A program made the position numbers and the translations under genes. A DNA stretch of 64,000 bases from Myrmaecium sp. VS I D KN 1 (Eukaryota > Ascomycota > Dothideomycetes > Valsariales > Valsariaceae): NCBI GenBank assembly GCA_019775845.1, contig JADQAV010000042.1:442-64441 (forward strand). The letters are read 5' to 3'. Shown here one piece after another: positions 57,913 through 64,000 of the stretch; the first letter of the stretch is position 1; every line of letters starts with the position of its first letter. The notes under the pieces are model-generated. The model saw only the letters and a list, made by a program, of their open reading frames with translations. It did not search any database and was not told the origin of the DNA.

Positions 57913-59103
57913 ACTCTCACCGGGCGGCCTGGACGGATGGCACGCCTTCACAAACTAGCGTCGTGCATTCCTCGTCATAATTAGCAGCCCGCACAATCTC
58001 GCGCAAATGCTCCGTAGTGTATCATCAGCGACCGACTGTTCTTTTAAGAAGGCCGCCCACCCCTCCAGCCTCTTCTTCTCCAGAGAGTGATCGATCTCCC
58101 ATCCTTCCGTCAAGCGTCCTTGTGTGTTTTTGTCACCCTCCCCCCTCTCCCCTCTCCCCCCCCTTCGTTCACTCTCCGACCCAGCGTTTCCGGCTCTCGT
58201 TCTCTCTGCTGCCCGGCGACCCCCATTCAATCCACTGCTGGGTCCAACAAACTGCGCATTGCCCCCTTTACAGTAGTTAATTTAGAGTAGTAACCAAGGT
58301 AAGCACAACTCCTCCATCTCCTCCCCTTCCCTTCCGCACACGGCACAGCGAGGAGCCGATGTGTCCTTTGATCGGGAACATGGGAATGCGACAGTCCGAC
58401 GACGGAAGCCGGTGGAATGCACGAAAAACGATCGGGGACGAAGCCAAGCCCTCAAGGGCCGGCCGCATCGAGCAAACGACAACAACGGAATCGGCAATGC
58501 AATGGAAGAAGGCAACGATGAGAAGCACGGCAATTTGCTCCATGCGCAATTGGCGAGGCCATACACGGAACCGGAGGGGTTACCCGGACACGAGTCGATA
58601 ATCCATATCCCGACGCATCTGACCAAGTAACGATCCACGATTTTCGGACGTCAGAGGATGGGGAGTCGATTGGTCCGCGGCGGCGCACTGCAAGGCCGTC
58701 TTTTGCTGTTGCTGATGCTGCAGCGGTCAAACCAACAGCAGCATTGGCAGCAGTGATGACGGGCGGCGGTGGTTCGCTGCGGGATTATTCACTCTCCATG
58801 CTTCGGTCGTCCGGTCGGCGGCGTTTTCTTGGGGTTTAGGGCGACCCTAGGTTCCGTGACTGCCGGGAACGCCAACCACGGTCGCTTGGGGCCCCCCGAT
58901 CAGAGTTTCGGCGCTATAACCCACCGGCTCCTCGCTAAATAAGATTGCGTAGAACGACCAACGCTGACCACAACCTCTCCGTTCACAGACCATCCACTTT
59001 TAATCTCCCTCCTTACCGTCGCGCTTCCCGCCCGCTTCGACAGACAAGTTTCTCGTTTCGCATCACCGCAGTCTTAGCAGCGTAATAACAAAGTCGCGTC
59101 GCA

Positions 59104-62100
59104 ATGGCGGACAACACTACCGTACGCACCTACATTCCTGCAACTGCGACCGTCGTGGTCGTTGTTGACACCTCCCAGCAACTCTGCTAACAGCATGCCG
59201 CAGGGAGTGCATTCCGGTCACGAGGGCCAAGTCCCTCCCAACCACTTGGGCACCTCGATTCCCTCTGGTGGTATCGATGAGAAGAAGGAGTACGGCCACA
59301 ACGGCGATGCGGGTGCCAACAACGTTCCTGCCAAGAAGCCCGTTGCCGAGGACGACGAGGAAGAAGATGAGGACATGGATGCCCTCATCGAGGAGCTGGA
59401 GTCCCAGGATGGTTCGTACACCTACTCGTCCGCTGCGTGAACGCAGTCGCTAACCATTGACACAGCTGCCATCGATTACGAGGAAGAGGACACTCAGCAG
59501 CCTGGCGGTGCTCGCCCGGTTCCCGAGGAGCTTCTCCAGACCGACACCCGCACCGGTCTGACTTCCCAGGAGGTCATCAACCGTCGCAAGAAGTTCGGTC
59601 TCAACCAGATGAAGGAAGAGAAGGAGAACCTCGTTCTCAAGTTCATGATGTTCTTCATCGGTCCTATTCAATTCGTCATGGAGGCTGCTGCCGTCCTTGC
59701 TGCCGGTCTTCAGGACTGGGTCGATTTCGGTGTCATTTGCGCTCTTCTGCTCCTCAACGCCTGTGTCGGTTTCATCCAGGAATTCCAGGCCGGTTCCATC
59801 GTCGCTGAACTCAAGAAGACCCTCGCTCTCAAGGCTACCGTCCTCCGTGACGGCACCCTTGCTGAGATCGAGGCTCCCGAGGTCGTTCCTGGTGATATCC
59901 TCCAGATCGAAGAAGGTACTATCATCCCCGCTGATGGCCGCATCGTCACCGAGGACGCTTTCCTCCAGGTTGACCAGTCCGCCATCACCGGTGAGTCTCT
60001 CGCCGTCGACAAGCACTGCGGTGACACCTGCTACGCTTCCTCCGCCGTCAAGCGTGGTGAGGCTTTCATGGTCATCACTGCCACCGGTGACAGCACTTTC
60101 GTCGGTCGTGCCGCTTCTTTGGTCGCCTCTGCTTCCTCCGGCACTGGTCACTTCACTGAGGTCCTCAACGGTATCGGTACGGTCCTTCTGATCTTGGTCA
60201 TCGTCACCCTTCTCGTCGTCTGGATCTCTTCCTTCTACCGTTCCAACCCCATCGTCACCATCCTTGAGTTCACCCTCGCCATCACCATCATTGGTGTCCC
60301 CGTCGGTCTTCCTGCCGTCGTTACCACCACCATGGCTGTCGGTGCTGCCTACCTCGCCAAGAAGCAGGCTATCGTCCAGAAGCTCTCCGCTATCGAGTCC
60401 CTCGCTGGTGTCGAGATCCTCTGCTCTGACAAGACCGGTACCCTCACCAAGAACAAGCTGTCTCTTTCTGAGCCTTACTGCGTTGCTGGCATTGACCCCG
60501 AGGACCTCATGCTTACTGCCTGTTTGGCCGCTTCCCGCAAGAAGAAGGGTATTGACGCCATCGACAAGGCTTTCCTGAAGTCCCTCAAGTTCTACCCCCG
60601 TGCCAAGGCTGTCCTCTCCAAGTACAAGGTCCTCCAGTTCCACCCCTTTGACCCCGTCTCCAAGAAGGTCCAGGCCGTTGTCGAGTCTCCCCAGGGCGAG
60701 CGCATCATCTGTGTCAAGGGTGCCCCTCTTTTCGTTCTCAAGACCGTCGAGGAAGACCACCCCATCGACCCCGCCATCGACGAGGCCTACAAGAACAAGG
60801 TCGCTGAGTTCGCTACCCGTGGTTTCCGTTCCCTTGGTGTTGCTCGCAAGCGTGAGGGCCAGCCGTGGGAGATCCTTGGTATCATGCCTTGCTCCGACCC
60901 TCCCCGTCACGACACTGCCCGCACTATCAACGAGGCTAAGACTCTTGGTCTGTCCATCAAGATGTTGACTGGTGATGCCGTCGGTATCGCTCGTGAGACT
61001 TCCCGTCAGCTCGGTCTTGGTACCAACGTCTACAACGCTGAGAAGCTTGGTCTTGGTGGCGGTGGTGACATGCCCGGTTCCGAGGTCTACGACTTCGTTG
61101 AGGCTGCCGATGGTTTCGCCGAGGTCTTCCCCCAGCACAAGTACAACGTCGTCGAGATTCTCCAGCAGCGTGGTTACCTTGTTGCCATGACTGGTGACGG
61201 TGTCAACGATGCTCCTTCCCTCAAGAAGGCCGATACTGGTATCGCCGTCGAGGGTGCTTCCGACGCTGCCCGTTCCGCTGCCGATATCGTCTTCCTTGCT
61301 CCTGGTCTCTCTGCTATCATCGACGCTCTCAAGACCTCTCGCCAGATTTTCCACCGCATGTACGCCTACGTTGTCTACCGTATCGCCTTGTCCCTGCACT
61401 TGGAGTTCTTCTTGGGTCTCTGGATCGCCATTCTTAACACCTCCCTGAACTTGGAGCTCGTTGTCTTCATCGCCATTTTCGCCGATGTTGCCACCCTTGC
61501 CATCGCCTACGACAACGCTCCCTTCTCCAAGACCCCCGTCAAGTGGAACCTGCCCAAGCTCTGGGGTATGTCCGTCCTTCTCGGTGTCGTCCTTGCCGTC
61601 GGTACCTGGATCACCCTTACCACCATGTTCCCCTACCAGAACCTCCCCAACGCTGCCGGCCAGGGTGTCTCCGGTGGTATCGTCCAGAACTTTGGTGTCC
61701 GTGATGAGGTCCTCTTCCTCCAGATCTCTCTTACCGAGAACTGGCTCATCTTCATCACCCGTGCCAACGGTCCTTTCTGGTCTTCCATCCCCTCGTGGCA
61801 GCTTTCTGGCGCTATCTTGATCGTCGACATCATTGCCACCTTCTTCACCCTCTTCGGTTGGTTCGTCGGTGGTCAGACCTCCATCGTTGCCGTTGTCCGT
61901 ATCTGGATCTTCTCCTTCGGTGTCTTCTGCGTCTTGGGCGGTGTCTACTACCTCCGTAAGTTTCTTCTGAATGCTCTCTTTGTCAGTCCACCACTAACAA
62001 CCACACAGTCCAGGGATCCCAGGGCTTCGACAACCTCATGCACGGCAAGTCTCCCAAGAAGGACAAGAAGCAGAGGTCTCTCGAGGACTTCGTCGTCTCT

Positions 62101-62139
62101 CTTCAGCGTGTCTCTACCCAGCACGAGAAGTCGGCATAA
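59104..62139 (+). CDS. pma1: Plasma-membrane proton-pumping P-type ATPase
   Basis: Pma1 pumps protons out of the cell and drives nutrient uptake. Exons are 59104-59121, 59204-59411, 59466-61955 and 62009-62139 (introns 82, 54 and 53 nt), giving 948 residues, slightly longer than the usual 920-930. The tiny first exon encodes MADNTT. The N-terminus is acidic ([22 protein letters not shown]). Catalytic blocks are TGES (actuator), [15 protein letters not shown] with Asp397 phosphorylated in the cycle, and [21 protein letters not shown]. Ten membrane helices are expected and fit the hydrophobic segments. The C-terminal autoinhibitory tail ends [11 protein letters not shown], and Ser941/Thr942 match the glucose-regulated phosphosites of yeast. 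Codons are extremely biased to C/T-ending types, as for one of the most abundant membrane proteins. Confidence 0.97.
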
Positions 62140-64000
62140 ACGCTTCACACACGCTCACCCTGCGTGCCCGGCCATGAGGAGTATGTTTCACTACGACTTG
62201 GTGATGAACCATGACATGACGTGAATGGGAGGAAATTAAACCGGACGTGGCCCTTCTGTGGATGTATCAAGAAGAAAGATAAAAACGTGTACCAACTTAT
62301 ACCCGGGGTTCGAGAGAAAGGGTAACGTTCGGCGGCTCTGGATAGTTTTGCGAGTTTGGAAGATACCTTATACCCCCTTCCACGACCAACCTGGCGTCTA
62401 TTCCGTTGGCACGAGGCAGAAAAAGCACACAACGCTTACACTAGATCACTCCCGCCACACCCACACTTAATACCTCTTTTTTCCCTTTCATCTTTTTAAT
62501 ATCATAATCCTTTTCGTCATTCTGAAAGCGTAATACTGTCAATCCCCCACACTCGCTTGTCCACATCAGACTTTTCCTCTCATCTTTTTCATCGAAGCTA
62601 CCCGAGAGTATCTTTTCTCTCTTCTATTCTTGTCAACACCCGCCATCCACATCAAAAGGGCCATCCGGTTTTCTTCATTCCACGCACCCATAGGTCTTGT
62701 CCGTGGCTTACATTCCTCACCAAAGTACTTTTTTAAATCACACTTCGCATGTATTTAAACCAGTTCTCCCTTTCTCGCTCCTCTTGTGCCGGGGATGTCG
62801 CAGGTTCGTCGATGCTTATGTGTTTGCGTCTTCCTGCCCTTCGTGTTTGTGGTTTTATCTTTTTTTCTCTCTCTGTGGGAAATAGACAAACGCTCTGGGG
62901 ACGATAGCAAAAGGCAAAGAATGTAAAACGATTCAAAATACTTTCTCTCTTCTCTCTCGCTCTTTTGTGACATGATGCGTTGCTTGAGCAAACTTGTCTT
63001 ACCGCTATGATTGCCTGAGGCACCTGTCGCTTCACCGGTTGGGACGGAAGGCGGCATCATGCTCGTGCACGCTCTTCCCTTTCCCTGCAGGAGGGGCGGT
63101 GGGGTGGTCGAGCCCGGACCCTTCGGCACTCTTTCCTGTTCCTGATGGAAGGAAAGGAAGCACAGGCGTGGAAGGAAGATGGGGGTCTTCATGCAAGGTA
63201 CGCGGCTTTCGTGCGTAAAGAGGGTCGGTCGGTAAGGTACATTAGTGCTATGTACTCCGTAGTATGTGTGTATGTGCTTTTGCTGTTCTCACCGCTGTGT
63301 TTACCGCTGTGTTCTATACTATGTACTTGTCGGTGTGAGGGCGGTGTGAGAGTGTGGGTGTGAGATGATGGATGGATAGGCGGTCACTTCTGTTGGCGGT
63401 GAGGGAGGACGTACTACTGCTATCCTCCTGTAAGGTAGACAGCACTCTTGTCGTTCATCGTGTGTTTGCTTGCAGTGCTTCATATCACTCCATCATTATT
63501 CTTTGCATAAAGGTTGTGCATCCAATATGCACCGCATAAATTCTATGAGAGCAAGAGGGTCAGTGCTGCGCCAATGCCGGGAATAACGGCGAGGTGATAA
63601 GTGTGAGGCCTGAGGCAGAAGCGATCAAGCAATCCTGGCGGATCTCATTGAAGTTGGATAGCTCTAATGATCCTACGGTCTGCATCCTGCAGCCTGATCC
63701 TCATCCTGCGGTCTGATTATATAAAAACAACCTAGAGGGCGAATCTTTGTGTAGATATATAGATATAGGAACACACACTTCCTCTCCTCTGGATCAGTTT
63801 CAGATTCTGCGTGTTTCGCGCTGTCTCGATGTCTGCTTGGCCGCCGTACATATGTACGCATGCCGGGAAAGAGCATTGCTTTGGCCTCTATGGCGGATTT
63901 TGGAAGATGTTGCGAGCCCGCCGGCAAGAAGAGGCGTTGTAGACTTCAGCTCGCTCTCACTGGTTGTGTTCTCTGTCTTTCTCATGGAAGGAGGAGGGGT
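62140..64000. other. Gene-free right end
   Basis: The first few hundred bases are probably the pma1 3' UTR. The rest has only short, biased open frames and CT-rich tracts (62570-62640 and 62940-62965). No gene, tRNA or transposon was recognised. Confidence 0.6.

Larger units (their letters stand above)
49098..59103. other. Ten-kilobase stretch without a convincing gene, upstream of pma1
   Basis: No reading frame shows a recognisable domain or clean splice structure. The longer ones are Ser/Arg/Pro-rich noise from biased composition. It contains a GCAT repeat (51796-51810), AG runs (52645-52665 and 52727-52740), a GGCACT tandem (about 56233-56266), a CGGG run (56838-56860) and a CCCATCG tandem (about 57880-57912). 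The right end must include the pma1 promoter and leader. One minus-strand stretch ending near 57955 looks faintly protein-like. Non-coding RNAs cannot be excluded. Confidence 0.55.

Noticed and set aside
59450-61399. 649-residue open frame antisense to pma1
   Set aside because: It is a mirror of the extreme C/T-ending codon bias of pma1. The peptide is Gly/Ser/Asp/Leu-rich without any domain.

Overview
The window is nuclear DNA from a filamentous ascomycete (Pezizomycotina). Genes carry short GT-AG introns (mostly 50-100 nt) with CTAAC or CTGAC-like branch sites. Recognisable families include the P-type proton pump Pma1, CENP-C/Mif2, Sae2/CtIP, a VTC SPX protein, Rcf2 and a seven-zinc-knuckle CNBP homologue. 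The class within Pezizomycotina cannot be fixed from this sequence. I count 16 protein-coding genes. For 15 of them the exon joins give one uninterrupted frame with a total length divisible by three. The Myb gene lacks a resolved 5' exon. No transposon, retroelement, rRNA, tRNA or CRISPR array was recognised.

Layout: 1-3.1 kb is gene-free low-complexity sequence. A Myb/SANT regulator lies at 3.1-5.1 kb (+), followed by about 6 kb without a clear gene. From 11.1 to 31.4 kb comes a dense block: mif2 (-), a secreted ASST-like protein (-), a gis2/byr3 zinc-knuckle protein (-), an F-box/beta-propeller protein (-), sae2 (+), a THEM6-like hotdog protein (+), selenoprotein O (-) and a DCAF4-like WD protein (+). 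A 3-kb gene-free stretch leads to a secreted S41 peptidase (34.4-36.7 kb, +). After another 2.3-kb gap a second dense block runs from 39 to 49.1 kb: rcf2 (+), a cytochrome-b5/FMN 2-hydroxyacid dehydrogenase (-), a Nudix hydrolase (-), a VTC2/3-type SPX protein (+) and an shb17-like phosphatase (-). About 10 kb without a convincing gene precedes pma1 (59.1-62.1 kb, +), and the window ends in gene-free sequence.

The genes are housekeeping functions and do not form a metabolic cluster. Three head-to-head pairs share short promoters: F-box/sae2, SelO/DCAF4-like and Nudix/VTC. The strongest oddities are a 1,474-nt intron that splits the cupin fold of mif2, an apparent 22-nt intron (or one-base error) at the start of the DCAF4-like gene, a Pho4-type CACGTGGG site in the VTC promoter, clustered cell-cycle-type motifs upstream of sae2 and mif2, a CATGGCATG palindrome family shared by the mif2 intron and the gene desert beside it, and the 6-kb and 10-kb deserts themselves. 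I did not find a convincing new molecular system.
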